Shown here one piece after another: positions 1 to 11,848 of a stretch of DNA of 64,000 nt; the stretch's first letter is position 1, and each line of letters opens with the position of its first letter. A program made the translations under genes and the position numbers. The stretch comes from Carnegiea gigantea (lineage: Eukaryota; Streptophyta; Magnoliopsida; Caryophyllales; Cactaceae). The notes under the pieces are model-generated. The model saw nothing but the letters and a program-made list of their open reading frames with translations, did not search any database and was not told the DNA's origin. The stretch is taken from contig JAKOGI010000145.1 of assembly GCA_029747015.1 (NCBI GenBank), positions 218,501 to 282,500 on the forward strand. Direction: 5' to 3'.

Positions 1-593
1 CTAGAAAAATGCATACTAACCCATTTTCCAAAATAACTTACTTAGCATACTTACTGCAAGAATCTTACTTGATATTTCCCAAATCAGAACCAGACAGCTT
101 TACAAAATAAGGGTATATGTTGTCCAAATTTTCTTAAAAGCCTTTTGTGGGGGGAGGGGGGAGGGGAGTACATCCTTGTAGGAGGGCTCAGGGAAATTGC
201 TTTTAACCTTGTCCTTCGTCATGCACTTCTCACAAATGTCACCTTAACCTCAGCATTTTTCTTTTAACACAAGATAATAGTAATAATCAACTACAGAATA
301 GAACACATACTTATGAAACCAATTACAAGATGTCTTCCAAGCAACCTCAAGAACCTAAAAACCTAGGAAAACCCTTCCAAATCCATGTTGATAGTTGATA
401 CACAAATTCAAATGTTCCTCTCCTCAATTCCCAGCCTCCGTCATATTTCTAGGTCTTCAACAACACACAAGCATAACACAATTACACTAATTAAAAGGGA
501 TCACACTAAAGTCCAATCAGGGGGAAAAAACATACAATTATGCTCATCAAAACCGAAATCCCTAAATAAACAAAGCAAATCATGAAGATGAAC
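1..593 (-). other. Probable intron 1 of the left-edge gene
   Basis: This stretch lies downstream (minus strand) of the likely splice donor at 593/592 of the exon ending at 594. It is AT-rich, has a G-run near 149-166, and shows no convincing coding frame on either strand. The next exon is either outside the window or too short to see. The short plus-strand frame at 385-585 has no recognisable features. Confidence 0.4.
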
Positions 594-1030
594 CTCAAAA
601 ATTTTTCCTCACCATCAACAAAATCCAGTTCAACTTCCTCATTGCGCTCGGCAGCAACAGGGGAATTGATTCCAGACATACTAAACCCAAGGCTGTACTT
701 GCCGGAGCTGCTCCGTACCCACTCCTCCGACAACTCAGCGTCGCCGGAGTTATCCGAGCCGGCAGCAAGTATTGATTCACCGGCATCGACAGGGCAGCGA
801 GCGGCAGGAACTTGGACGGGAATGCGAGGAGGAGGAATCATAACAGGAGAGGTAGATGCGACCGGAGTGGAGGAGAAGTCGCCGTCCACGTCGCCGGCGC
901 CGGAGATAACGGAGGAAAAAGGAGGAGGAGATTGAGGGTTTTGGAGAGAGAAAGTGAAACCAACTCGTCGGACTTTGGGGCCGTTTGCTGATACTATTCC
1001 TGGTTGGGATTGGGGTCGTCGGGGGTCCAT
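594..1030 (-). CDS. First coding exon of an unrecognised plant protein (partial)
   Basis: The minus-strand frame starts at an ATG at 1030 and reads about 145 codons of Ser/Pro/Ala-rich, low-complexity protein that begins MDPRRPQSQPG. It holds a basic patch (KVRRVGFTF), a proline motif (SPVMIPPPRIP) and an acidic end (ELDFVDGEEKF). Frame use, GC content well above the surroundings and a T-rich upstream leader are typical of a genuine plant first exon. The frame could continue into a hydrophobic tail read from AT-rich sequence, but a good donor (TTGAG then GTTCAT) at 594/593 suggests the exon ends there. No domain was recognised and no function is proposed. The rest of the gene would lie beyond position 1. 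It could also be a gene fragment left beside transposons. Confidence 0.55.
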
Positions 1031-1263
1031 TAAAATTTTTGCTCTTTTTTTTTCTGGATTCTCTTTCCTTTTTTTTAGGAGAGGGGATTTTGCGAGGGTT
1101 TAGGGTTTGGCAGATGGCGATTTTAGGCGATTTGGGGGGAGATTTAGAGTACTGAGAAACTAGCCAATTTTTGTTTTCTCGGTAAAGATATGGGCTGCCA
1201 TACATTCATATGCGAAGTGTGAATTTGTCAACAAATTCCAGATAATTACTTTTTTATCCCTTT
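1031..1263 (-). promoter_or_regulatory. 5' leader and proximal promoter of the left-edge gene
   Basis: On the minus strand this region precedes the ATG at 1030. It has pyrimidine-rich leader sequence (1040-1080) and a copy of the plant telobox-like motif AAACCCTAAACCC at about 1098-1110, common in promoters and leaders of plant growth-related genes. No clear TATA box could be assigned. The function is inferred from position only. Confidence 0.35.
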
Positions 1264-1519
1264 TAGGAATATGCATTTCGGCGTTTATAGTAGCCGCTTT
1301 TCAACACTAGTAATCACTAATGATTAATGGTAGACACTGATAACCTCTAGTAAACGCTAACTAACTATTATTTGATATCTATAAATGCTAGTCATAACTA
1401 CTATTAATCAGTGGTGACTGCTAACTACTATTACTAACCGCTAATAAATGCTGGTAACTACTAGTAAACCGCTGATAATTGCTAACCACTAATCTTAAAC
1501 GTTGAAATGAATAGGCCCT
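1264..1519. mobile_element. MITE-like element with inverted ends and internal CTAGTAA repeats
   Basis: The left end reads CATTTCGGCGTTTATAGTAG and the inverted right end reads CATTTCAACGTTTAAGATTA, giving imperfect terminal inverted repeats of about 24 bp around a 256-bp body. The body is made almost wholly of degenerate copies of motifs such as CTAGTAA, CTAATAA and ACCACTAA. It has no coding capacity. Size and ends fit a hAT-type MITE, but no 8-bp target duplication could be confirmed by eye. Confidence 0.5.
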
Positions 1520-1634
1520 TAATGGTGTTGGACTGTTATTGCCGTAAGTGATACGAGTCTCTCATAGCATATTTCTTCTATTCAAGAGATCAAAATGCAA
1601 GAGAGTAACAAGTTACAAATAATTTGAACGAAAA

Positions 1635-2065
1635 CCCTGTTCGGCAAAATTAGCGGTTCAAGTAGCAGATAGCGGTTCAGGCAGCGGATAGTTATTTAGG
1701 TAGCGGATATCATTTCTAATTTAGCTGTTTGCGGATAGGTATTTGGATGAGCAGTTGAAATAAATGTGTTCGGTAGATTTAGCTGTTAGGTTTGCTAATT
1801 AATGTAAATTAACATAAAAGGATATAGATAATTTCCAAAGATAAAATTTCCAACGGATATTTTTTGACAAAAAAATATGAAATGCTACTTTTGAATGAAA
1901 ATTGTTAATACTATTAGTTTTTCAGAAACGCTGCTTAAAACATTAAATGCTACTGAAAATGCTAGTCAAAATACTATATTACCGAACACTAAAAATTACC
2001 TAATGAGTATATTGATTTAGTCAAAACACCAAACGCTACCCAAAATGCTATTACCGAACACGCCC
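1635..2065. mobile_element. Second MITE-like element with TGTTCGG inverted ends
   Basis: The left end has TGTTCGGCAAAATTAGC and the inverted right end has TGTTCGGTAATAGC. Inside are repeated AGCGGATAG / TAGCGGTT motifs on the left and AAACGCTAC / AAATGCTA motifs on the right, the same short-word style as the neighbouring element at 1264-1519. The element is AT-rich, has no open frame, and is about 430 bp long. Superfamily (hAT) is inferred from end sequence and size; the exact borders are uncertain by a few bases. Confidence 0.45.
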
Positions 2066-2572
2066 AAAGTTGCGCTGTGCTGGTTTCATAATTATTATTC
2101 TTTGGATTTTTTTTTTTTTGGGTTTTTTGGCAAGCTATATACTAAACATCTATAAAAAGAGGGATGCATCTTTAATATATGTACTTATAAGAAAAATAAT
2201 CTTATGGATGAATATCCATACAAGTTTATTATATAGTAAATCAAAATTTTATTTTATTTTTTTCTGTAACTTCTATTTTATCAGAACTAAGTTACTATTG
2301 ACCCTTAAAATATACACTTTTCACATCATAGATTTTTTCCATTCATAATATTCAAACTCGAGACCTTATTAAAAGTGAATAAACTAATATTAACATTAGT
2401 TTAAAATTATTGATTAGTAATCCTTCATAACAAGATGATGAAACAATAATAAATAAAATGATACAAGTGCAGTTGCACATAACATGTGCTAAAGGAAAGA
2501 ACTCCAGAGCATGTAGGCCGTAACATACATCGCAGACCCAAGTTCCAGCATTCATTAGGTGGATTGTGATTT
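2066..2572. other. Unassigned AT-rich spacer
   Basis: Nothing recognisable apart from T-runs at 2107-2120. The open frames at 2070-2348 and 2352-2612 are low-complexity chance frames. Confidence 0.3.
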
Positions 2573-2589
2573 GTAGCCTTGTACGGTGA

Positions 2590-2700
2590 TCCATCCACTC
2601 CACCCGATCCACCCATCACCCGCTCATCCGCTCACCCGCATCCAATCCACCCATCACCCGCGGATGAAATGGGTGATAAGCGGGTGAAATGGATGAAACT
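2590..2700. repeat. Left subterminal repeats of the hAT element
   Basis: A cluster of CACCCG, ATCCACCC and inverted GGGTGA words, some arranged as imperfect inverted repeats (ATCACCCGC against GCGGGTGA). In hAT elements such subterminal words bind transposase; here that role is inferred from position and density. Confidence 0.6.
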
Positions 2701-3003
2701 CGCTTTATCTCAATTTTTTCATTTATCGCTCAGAAAGTTCCAATAGTCTAGACAATTACATATAAAACAACCAACGGGAACTACATGCCTGAGTCTTGAC
2801 ATAATAATTACCGCAAATGATAAAGATAACAACCAAGTGTGAATCAACATAGATAAAGATAACTAGTACATGCCCGAGTCTTGACTAAAATGTTCAACAC
2901 AAACTAGTAGTCTACTAATTTGAGACAAAGTGTGAATCAACTATAACACAATCTCTGGAGTCTGGAGAGGCAAAGACATAAATCTTCAATTCTCTACAAC
3001 GAA

Positions 3004-5483
3004 CTACCAAGTGGTGCCCATGTAGATATCATCACCAACCGATGACTATCATTTAAAAAAAAAATTAATTAGTAATCATAAATTCATAATTTCACTAAAC
3101 GTATTCAAATACTCAAAAAATATATGTTATCCAACAAGCATACCGGATCCACATTAGTGACTTCGGCATTGCAACTTTTATCTTCACCAACATCGGCATC
3201 AAGTATCGTAGCACATGCTTGTGCATTACTAAATGAAGAAACTAAATGTAAGAAAATAATATGATAAATTAGTATCATATGATAAATTGAAATAAATAAT
3301 ATAATTGAAAAATATCAAAGACAATTCTATTATTACCTGAATATTCGCCAACTATCCAATTTTGCAAGCACATCAATGCCTCCACGGTTTCAAAGTGAAG
3401 AGAAGAACGATGAGGACTCAATACCCTACCACCGCTACTAAAAGCACTCTCGGAAGCAACGGTAGATGCAGGAATGGCTAAGACATCCCGAACAATCTTT
3501 TTCAATGTTGGGTACTTGGGATCTAAACTCCAAAAGTGAAGGACATCAAAGCCAAGCCTATCCGGATATGAATCATCATCTAAATAATAGTCTAACTCTG
3601 TCCTCACATTTGTCTTCTTTTTTTGGGTTTTCTTAGCTTCACCCCATAGAGTACTTTTGTTTTGGGTTATAGGAGGAATAGGAAGATCAACCACCGCATG
3701 ACGTTTGCTAAGAACATCAGAGGTAGATGGAACATAATCCTCACTACATCCTTGGTACTCCAAGAGAAGGTCATACAACAAACTTTTAACCCTTTGAACT
3801 TCACCATAAGCCTTATCTCCATAAATCACCTCAAAATAGAACTCCACACATGCTAATTTGTCCCTAGGGTCTAAGATAGCCGCAATAGCAAGAACCCCAT
3901 TAATTGTTGACCAATATTTGTCAAACTTGTCAATCATTTTCAAAGCCATATCCCTAATAATTTGTTCTTCATTTGAAAGCCACGAAATCAAAGCTACCTT
4001 GATATCACATATGTAGCGAAAGAATAAATTAATAGTAGGGTATTTTCTACCTAAAAATAACTCAGTCACATCATAAAACACTTTCAACTTTTCACAAATT
4101 TTTCCGGCCAACTCCCAATCAAGATCACTAGGGACAACAAACTTAAAACGAGGATTTTGAGTCTTCAACTTTGAAAAAACCTCTCGATATGGAAAAGCAC
4201 TAACAAGTATAAGATAGGTGGAGTTCCATCTTGTTTTACAATCAAGTACCAACTTTCTTGAACAATCAATCTTCAAACCCCTAGCTTTATCCTCAAACTT
4301 TTCAACTCTTTTTGGGGTTGATGTCCAAAATAAAACACAATTACGAATCATTTCAATTCCTGAGCCAATCACTTCTAAACCTCTTGCACAACCAAATTCA
4401 AAATATGTGCACTACACCTCACATGTAAAAAGTCACCATGCAACAAAAGAGATCGAGAATCTAATCTCTCTTGTAAGATATCAACCATTGTATCATTTGT
4501 CGTACAATTGTCAACCACCAAAGAAGAAATCTTTTCAGTAATATTAAACATATTTAATGTATCCATTAAAACTTGAGCAAGGATTTCTTTCGTATGTGGA
4601 CAAGGCACATAAGCAAACCTATAAATAAAAATAACAAAGACATAATATTGTGGACAAACACATAAATATCACATAAAAACATAACATAAAAAATCTCTTT
4701 GGAAAAAAAAAGTTACCTCAATGTCTTGTTACACAAGACCCATTCTTCATCAATAAAGTGAGCTGTGACTGCCATATAACCCCCCTTTTGATGAGAAGCT
4801 GTCCACATATTAGTGGTGATAGCAATTCTTGCCCCATAGTCCTCAAATAACTTTTTTAAAGCAACTCTTTCATTCACATACATTTTCATGATATCATTCT
4901 TCAAAGTATTCCGGCTAATCAACTTAAAGTTTGGATTCAAGCTATGGACAAATCTCCTAAAGCCAACATGGCCTACAATAGCCAAGGGATACTCATGTAT
5001 AACCACCATAGTTGCCAACTCTTTTCTTGACGCTTCTTGACTAAAATTAGAGTTTTCCAAAGCTACTGAACCATCTTTCTTAAGATTGTAATTCAAAGTT
5101 TGTTGACGAATATCAACCTTAATATGCTTCTGAGGACATCTTTTTTCTAGATGGTCCTTGAGATGAGAAGTGCCATTTTTGCTTGTGGCGGACAACCTTT
5201 GATTACAATGCAAACAATCCGCTTTTTGCTCCCCATTTACCATCACCCTCTGAAAGTGGTTCCACACAATTGATTTAAGCTGTCTAGGCTTATGGGATTG
5301 TGTCCCGATATCATCAGGTTCTAAATCTATAAACCCATTTTCGGCAAATGAGTTTGGATGAAGGGGTGGGCGACTATGGGAAGGTTGAGCCGGTGAAGAT
5401 TGTGGGATGCCTGAAGATGGAGTTGTATTTGGCTCGGGACAAGATGAGACATGTTCAGACTCATTAATATTATCACTTGCCAT
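3004..5483 (-). pseudogene. hAT transposase with BED zinc finger, four coding exons, one frameshift
   Basis: DNA transposase that binds element ends and performs cut-and-paste. Four coding exons can be traced: 5483-4717, 4618-3337, 3241-3144 and 3045-3004, with canonical GT/AG borders for all three introns and a final TAG at 3006-3004. Exon 1 carries a BED finger (Cys90, Cys93, His111, Cys116) after a Ser/Pro-rich head. Exon 2 holds the RNase H-like catalytic region with the hallmark HVRCSAHILNL, then FWTSTPKRVEKF, and ends in the hAT C-terminal dimerisation block (YPTLKKIVRDVLAIPASTVA and SSGGRVLSPHRSSL). A one-base loss near 4377, between the words LVVQE and IGSGIE, puts TAG and TGA in frame, so the copy is not functional as read. 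Otherwise the frame is well preserved and its summed length of about 730 residues fits the family. Confidence 0.88.
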
Positions 5484-6700
5484 AGCTCACTGCACAAAAT
5501 AAACCAATACTCACAATTACATTTACACAATTACATATTCAAAAAAGCTAACATCTTCAACAAAATAAACCAATGCCGAGAACTAAGTTTACCAAACAGC
5601 TTGACCTATCATAGCCAATGCAATCAGCTGGTAGCATAAACAGCATAATAGGCTTAATAGCTAATGCAATTAGCTTGCTGAATCAGCAAAAAATTATTTG
5701 CCAAATGAAGGCTTAACATTATTTTTTTGGGATGTCCTCAAACTAGGCATAGAGAAGAAAGTGTATAGGAACATAAGAGTATCAAAGAACATCAACCAGC
5801 TTCTAAAACCCTATAAACTGTCCAACCCAGGTTAAGGTAATGGTGATGCCAGGGTTTTATGTCCAAGATCAGATCCTCAGATGTAAGGTTCTTTGCAGGT
5901 ACAAATCTACAGCATAAACATATATATGATCAACTAAAAAGAAGCAGGATTATGTACTTCGTAGATTTTCTGTTGTTTGGCTGATTGAAGTCACAAGATC
6001 AGGAGTTCAACTGTAATGCACTAATTACAGAACGTTTGTTTCTTTTTTTCCCCTTCCTTTTTTGTGGAAATGTAAAGTAAAATAGATGAATTCTTTCTTG
6101 TTCCAAGCTCTATATAACTCCAGGCTTGACTAAACTAATTAACCAAAGTTATGATTCTAAATCTAAGCTTTAGTGTAGCTGTAAATTGCATGTCACTATC
6201 CTAAACAACCAGCGCCAAAACATATGGGCTTTTGCATCATGATTATAATTACATCCTTGCTTTTTCAGTCATGGATGGAGCACTACACCAGGTGAAGTTT
6301 TAGGTGAATCACTGTTCAAATTTCAGGGCCTAAGTTTAGATCTGAAAATTGAAAAATTAAGGAAGAGGAGGTCGACTTACAGGGTTGAGAAGTGAGAACC
6401 GTCGCTGACTTCGCCTTCTCTGGTGCCGGCGAGGTGGCTGAGCAATGGCGGCAGACACGGCAGAAGTCAGTCGTCGAGAGGGAGCTATGGGCCTCTGGCG
6501 TGAGCTATGGTTGAGAAGGTGCACTGACCATCACCTGGCGAAAATGGAGAAGAACAAAAAATGAAGGAGAAGAAGGGCCAGGCGAGTATCAAGAAACTGG
6601 AAAAATTGCCAGGCTTGTAAAGAAGGAGAAGAATGGAGAGGCTTCTGCAGTTCTGCCTTCTGAAGGAACTAGGCGAGAATGCCAGATTTAGGGTTTGCAT
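5484..6700 (-). promoter_or_regulatory. 5' untranslated exon and leader intron of the hAT transposase
   Basis: On the minus strand an acceptor (TTTTGTGCAG at about 5500-5490) sits seven bases before the transposase ATG, and a donor (CCCT then GTAAGT at 6381/6380) lies 890 bases upstream. This suggests a non-coding first exon at about 6381-6700 followed by a leader intron. The exon is GC-richer than its surroundings. Promoter elements are not clear, and the short frame at 6485-6700 is not conserved-looking. Confidence 0.5.
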
Positions 6701-6719
6701 TTTTTATATATATAGTATT

Positions 6720-6904
6720 TAAGCGGGTGGCGGGTCGGGTGATGGGTCGGGTGGACCATCACCCGAATCCGACCCGATCCATAACCCGGTTATCCATCAC
6801 CCGTTTAATTCACCCGTTTAGTCGGATTTTCATCCGATTTTTCGGGTCGGGTGAGTCGGGTGTCCATCGGGTTCGGGTGAAATTGCCAGGCCTACTCATT
6901 CTAC
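6720..6904. repeat. Right terminal and subterminal repeats of the hAT element
   Basis: Dense GGGTCGGGTGA, CATCACCCG and GGGTGATGG words in both orientations, ending at the terminal TTGCCAGGCCTA near 6886-6897. They mirror the block at 2590-2700 and mark the transcription-start side of the element. Confidence 0.65.
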
Positions 6905-7461
6905 CTTTTCTCCACCAAAATCCCCCACAAATCATTGCCATGTAGTTCGTATTGATAGTGCCCGCCACTTGCTCGACAAAATTACTCAAAGAAAATTCTT
7001 GTGTTGTACCTGTTTTGAGTCTTACAATGGTATTGCCCTTTGATCTGGAAGGTCATTTGGAACCATCTCCAACTCAGAAACTCTCAAACTTGGATGAGAG
7101 ATGACTTTGTTGGCAGTAAAAGATACGTAAGTATTTATGTAAACCCAACTCTTTTAAAATTCTGTTAACTAAATTTTTAGTTTGCTTAGGACTAGTCTAG
7201 AAGCGGTCAAATTTCGGATGGGCTTTGTTAATGGAGTTTGGAACAGTTAATTGATTTAGACATTTATTTAATGGTTAGGTTTGGTCTTATTGAAAAAACG
7301 AGCTTAAATTATCGATCTTAGACCAAACCATTAATTGGACCAGAGCCTATTGACACATTTCGACATGGTAATTTGTGATATTTCAAGCATAAAATATGAC
7401 AAGTGGCAAATTCTCACAACTTTATTATTTCCTAACGTGGATACATACCTATTAAAAATAA
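6905..7461. other. Unassigned spacer up to the Helitron insertion site
   Basis: No gene or repeat recognised. The last base, read as T on the minus strand at 7461, is the host base that borders the Helitron 3' end. Confidence 0.4.
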
Positions 7462-7472
7462 CTAGTATAGAC

Positions 7473-7487
7473 CCGTGCTATGCACGG
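7473..7487 (-). other. Helitron copy A 3' hairpin
   Basis: A perfect inverted repeat CCGTGC / GCACGG with a 3-base loop. In Helitrons such a hairpin marks the end of rolling-circle transfer. Confidence 0.85.
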
Positions 7488-8128
7488 TATATGATGAAAT
7501 AGATCAGTATAACATATGTACTTTTGAAAAATCATAAAATTATCACTACACACATAATTGATATTATAACTTTAAAAAGATAAGATGATAAGTAATTACT
7601 GAAAAAATAAAAAGTTATTAATTTCATATATTGCAAATGAGATTAATAACATAGGAAACATTTGATGATAATATGTAGACAGATAAAGATCATGATAAAT
7701 GACATGATGATAAGTTAATGAGTAGAGCGAGACGGCAAACACTCCTCCTCATCTTCGATTACTTGTTTAGAAAATAAATTTTTTTAGTAATTATTTTATT
7801 GTGAATATTAATATAAACCAAGTTTATGTGTGCATACTATGTTTAATTAGATGGTGTATTTGGATTAATTCTTCAACTGTAGCACTTCTTCCTCCCAGTT
7901 GGTCAACGCAATAAGAGTGATAGATACTTCTATTTTATGATGTTATGGAGGCTCAATAATAAATAGCGATTATTTGTCTTAGCAATCATCTAGAATAGTG
8001 TATAGCGAAAGGTCACCAGATGACTGAAAAAAATATGAATATGACATTGTTAGTAATTAGTAATCAAGCGGCAAATCATGTGAAAAGTAATGAATATAAC
8101 AAAGAGATGTTTATCAGATACTCTTTTA

Positions 8129-8243
<115 letters not shown>

Positions 8244-8384
8244 GCAACAACAACAACAATAATAACAATGAGATGTCTTATCTAGAGAAGATGTGTTTTT
8301 TTGAAAATAGGAATCGACACTTTAGATTCAATAGATGACTATTTTTTATAACTAAGATCACTATACATCAAATCTCGAAAGTCA

Positions 8385-10175
8385 CTTCTGTTGCATCATT
8401 TTAGGGTTTTTCAAAGATTATCACTTTTTTTTAACTACGTGTGTTTTTTTTTTTAAGATAATAAGATTATCATGAATCCTTTTCGTACATGTATACATAG
8501 CTGAAATTTTAGGATTTTTTTTTAAAAATAAAAATAAGTGGTAATTTTTAAATAAAAAATAAAGTGATATTACGGCAGATTATTTGCTTTTCTCCTCTGT
8601 CAGGGAATAGGATTCTCATATGTCCGTTATCACTTATATAACTGAAATAATGGGTATTATTTTTTTAAAAAATAAGAAATAGATATTTTATTGAAAAAAG
8701 ATACATTATTTAAGATAAGAATCAATGGATTAGATTTATTACGTGACTAATTTGTATGGATAAGAGTACACCAAATCCAGCAGATCATTTTCATTGCACC
8801 ATTATAGGATTTTAAAAGATTATTTGTCTTTTTGTAACTGCTTGAGTTTTTCTTTAGATAATACGATTATCATGTATGCTTTACTAAATATAACCAAAAC
8901 TGTAAGGGATTTTTAAAAAATAAAAATAAAAAGGTATATTGCTTGGGGAGGATAAAGTTTTTTTAAATTTTAAATCTATGGTTTAGATTTAATAAATAAA
9001 TATAACTACCTAGGTTTTCCCCCTAGATAATAGTATCATCATCCGTCTTTTGTCATGTGTATGCGAAATCATAGGGGATTTTTTTTTGGAATATCTTAAC
9101 TTTGAAATCACACTCATTGCAGCATTTTAGAATTTTTCAAAGATTATCATGTTTTCTTTTAATTGTATGGTTTTTTTAGATAATAGGATTATCATGTATT
9201 CGTTGTTACATATGACTGAAATTATAATTTTTTTTTGAAAAATAGAAACAAATGGGTATATTTTAAATAAAAATTAAATTGATTTAATGGCATATCATTT
9301 GCTTTTCCTCCTAGATATAGGATTACCATATCATGTATCACATATATACCTGAAAATATCAGTATTTTTTAAAAATTAGTAATAAAGAATTTTTTTTTGA
9401 GAGAAGGTGCATTATTTTCTAAGATAAAATCGATGGCTTAGGTTTAAAAGATGACTAATTTTTTGGCTAAAATGACTTAAATCTCGCAAATCACTCCCGT
9501 TAGCACTTCATGATTTTTGAAAGATTATCACAATTTTTAAAGTGCCTGCGGTTTTTTTATATAGCAGGATTATCATGTACTCTTTATTACAAATAAACAA
9601 AAATATGAAAAATTTTAGAAAATGAAAATAAATAGGTATTTTACTTGGATAACGTAAGTTTTTTTTGTTCTGAATTTACTGAATAAATATAATTGCATAG
9701 GTTTTTTCCTAGATAATAGAATTATCATTTATTTTTTATCATGTATATCGAAAACCATGGGTTATTTTAAAAGAGAAATAAAAGAATCTCTTAACTTTAA
9801 AAATCAACTTCTTAGATTTAATGAATAAATATTTTTAAAGGTCAAGATTACATCAAATTCTGCAAATCCCTCAATTGTAACATTTTAGGGTTTTACAAAG
9901 ATTATCACTTTTTATTTAACTACTAGGGATTTTTTTAGATAATGAATAAATATAACTGCCCATATTTTTTTCATATATAATAAGATATCATCTATCCTTC
10001 ATCATGTGTATCCAAAATTATGTGAGGTTTTTAAAATAAAGATAAAGGGATATCTTATTTTTAAAATCGCCTGTTTAGATATAATGAATAAATAATTTTT
10101 ATAGCTAAGATTAAACCAAAGTTTGCATATCACTTTAAGTTACTACATTTTAGAGGTTTCCAAAGATCACTATTA
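8385..10175. repeat. Degenerate internal tandem repeats of Helitron copy A
   Basis: The phrase CATTTTAGGGTTTTTCAAAG-like followed by ATTATCAC recurs at about 8395, 8804, 9123, 9503, 9881 and 10145. The phrase AGATAATAGGATTATCATGTA recurs, alternating, at about 8455, 8856, 9025, 9177, 9311, 9560, 9711 and 9974. Together they show an ancient array of units of roughly 260-410 bp, each made of two sub-units. The array is non-coding and also present in copy B (12000-13770). Confidence 0.75.
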
Positions 10176-10771
10176 ATATAGCATATACATAGATGACATG
10201 AAAATTAAATTTAACTCAACATAACAGAAAAAAATGGATTTCAAAGAGGAGGGGATGATCCAATCTGGTTTTACTTTTCTAAAAACAATACTAATTTATT
10301 CTCATTTGACCCTTTCCGTTTAGTTGGACAGCAATTAGATTTTTAGAGAGAGAAAGAAGAAAGAGAGGGAGAAGTGAGTGTGCTTGTGAATGTAAAGTAA
10401 GTTTAAGTGAACCAAGTTCCATAAATTTTTCACCTCAAAAAGTTTCAATTTTTCAGTAGTTAGATTTATTTAGATTTCTAACCTCTTAGGTTCCTCTTAC
10501 TGCTCGCATATTTGATAATAGTTAAATAGTTATGAATTTTCTTTTAAAATAATTAAATAGAATAAGGTTGGTAGTTGTAAAGTGTGGATATTAACATGAT
10601 TATTGATCTAACGGTTGTTATTTTTCTTTTAATAATTCTTTTTTTAAATTATAATATTTTTTTTAAGGAAATCTAACGGTGATCACTAAAAACACCATTA
10701 ATCAAACGGTTAAGAACTTCTAATTTTTGAGAATTTAGATAAATCATAGGACCCATAAAATTGCTATTATG

Positions 10772-10778
<7 letters not shown>

Positions 10779-10818
<40 letters not shown>
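10779..10818. repeat. (TA)n microsatellite in Helitron copy A
   Basis: TA dinucleotide tract. The corresponding tract in copy B (14391-14484) is more than twice as long. Confidence 0.95.
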
Positions 10819-10819
<1 letters not shown>

Positions 10820-11094
10820 ATATAGATACCCCATAATCCTTATTTTCACAATTATAAAATTATACTTCACGAGATTATACTTTCTCACGATCATTTTCTT
10901 AATAATAATTTTTTTTTCCTTATTGCTATGCAAGAGATTTGAAAATTTAAAAATAATTTTCTTCAACAATCTGATGGTTGTGATGAGGAGAGAGAATGAA
11001 TTCAAGGGTTCAAAATATCTAATTAATGAGAATGCAAGAAAATTCCATATCACCACAATATTGCTTTTATTATATAGTATAGATTAGTATAGAC

Positions 11095-11109
11095 CCGTGC
11101 TATGCACGG
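11095..11109 (-). other. Helitron copy B 3' hairpin
   Basis: CCGTGC / GCACGG stem with 3-base loop, identical to that of copy A. Confidence 0.85.
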
Positions 11110-11754
11110 TATATGATGAAATAGATCAGTATAACATATGTACTTTTGAAAAATCATAAAATTATCACTACACACATAATTGATATTATAACTTTAAAAA
11201 GATAAGATGATAAGTAATTACTGAAAAAATAAAAAGTTATTAATTTCATATATTGCAAATGAGATTAATAACATAGGAAACATTTGATGATAATATATAG
11301 ACAGATAAAGATCATGATAAATGACCTGATGATAAGTTAATGAGTAGAGCGAGACAGCAAACACTCCTCCTCATCTTCGATTACTTGTTTGGAAAATAAA
11401 TTTTTTTAGTAATCATTTTATTGTGAATATTGATATAAACCAAGTTTATGTGTGCATACTATGTTCAATTAGATGGTGTATTTGGATTAATTCTTCAACT
11501 GTAGCACTTCTTCCTCCCAGTTGGTCAATGCAATAAGAGTGATAGATACTTCTATTTTATGATGTTATGGAGGCTCAATAATAAATAGCGATTATTTGTC
11601 TTGGCAATCATCTAGAATAGTATATAGCGAAAGGTCACCAGATGACTGAAAAAAAAAATATGAATATGACATTGTTAGTAATTAGTAATCAAGCAGCAAA
11701 TCATGTGAAAAGTAATGAATATAACAAAGAGATGTTTATCAGATACTCTTTTAA

Positions 11755-11756
<2 letters not shown>

Positions 11757-11789
<33 letters not shown>

Positions 11790-11790
11790 C

Positions 11791-11848
<58 letters not shown>
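11757..11848. repeat. (TAA)n microsatellite in Helitron copy B
   Basis: TAA tract with a CAACAA interruption, at the position equivalent to 8129-8241 in copy A. Confidence 0.95.

Larger units (their letters stand above)
2573..6904 (-). mobile_element. hAT element of the RICESLEEPER type
   Basis: A transposase gene on the minus strand (3004-5483) lies between two blocks of ACCCGC/GGGTGATG subterminal words, at 2590-2700 on the left and 6720-6890 on the right. The right end, read inward on the minus strand, begins TAGGCCTGGCAATTTCACCC, the end type seen in this plant hAT group. The left end is decayed: TAGCCTTGTACGGTGATCC at 2573 is the best match. I could not find a matching 8-bp target duplication, so the left border is approximate. 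The element is about 4.3 kb, reasonable for an autonomous-size copy, but its transposase is frameshifted. Confidence 0.75.

Noticed and set aside
5580..5712. Possible MITE in the hAT leader intron (AGCTTGACC / AATTAGCTTGCTGAA words)
   Set aside because: No convincing inverted ends or target duplication could be found.
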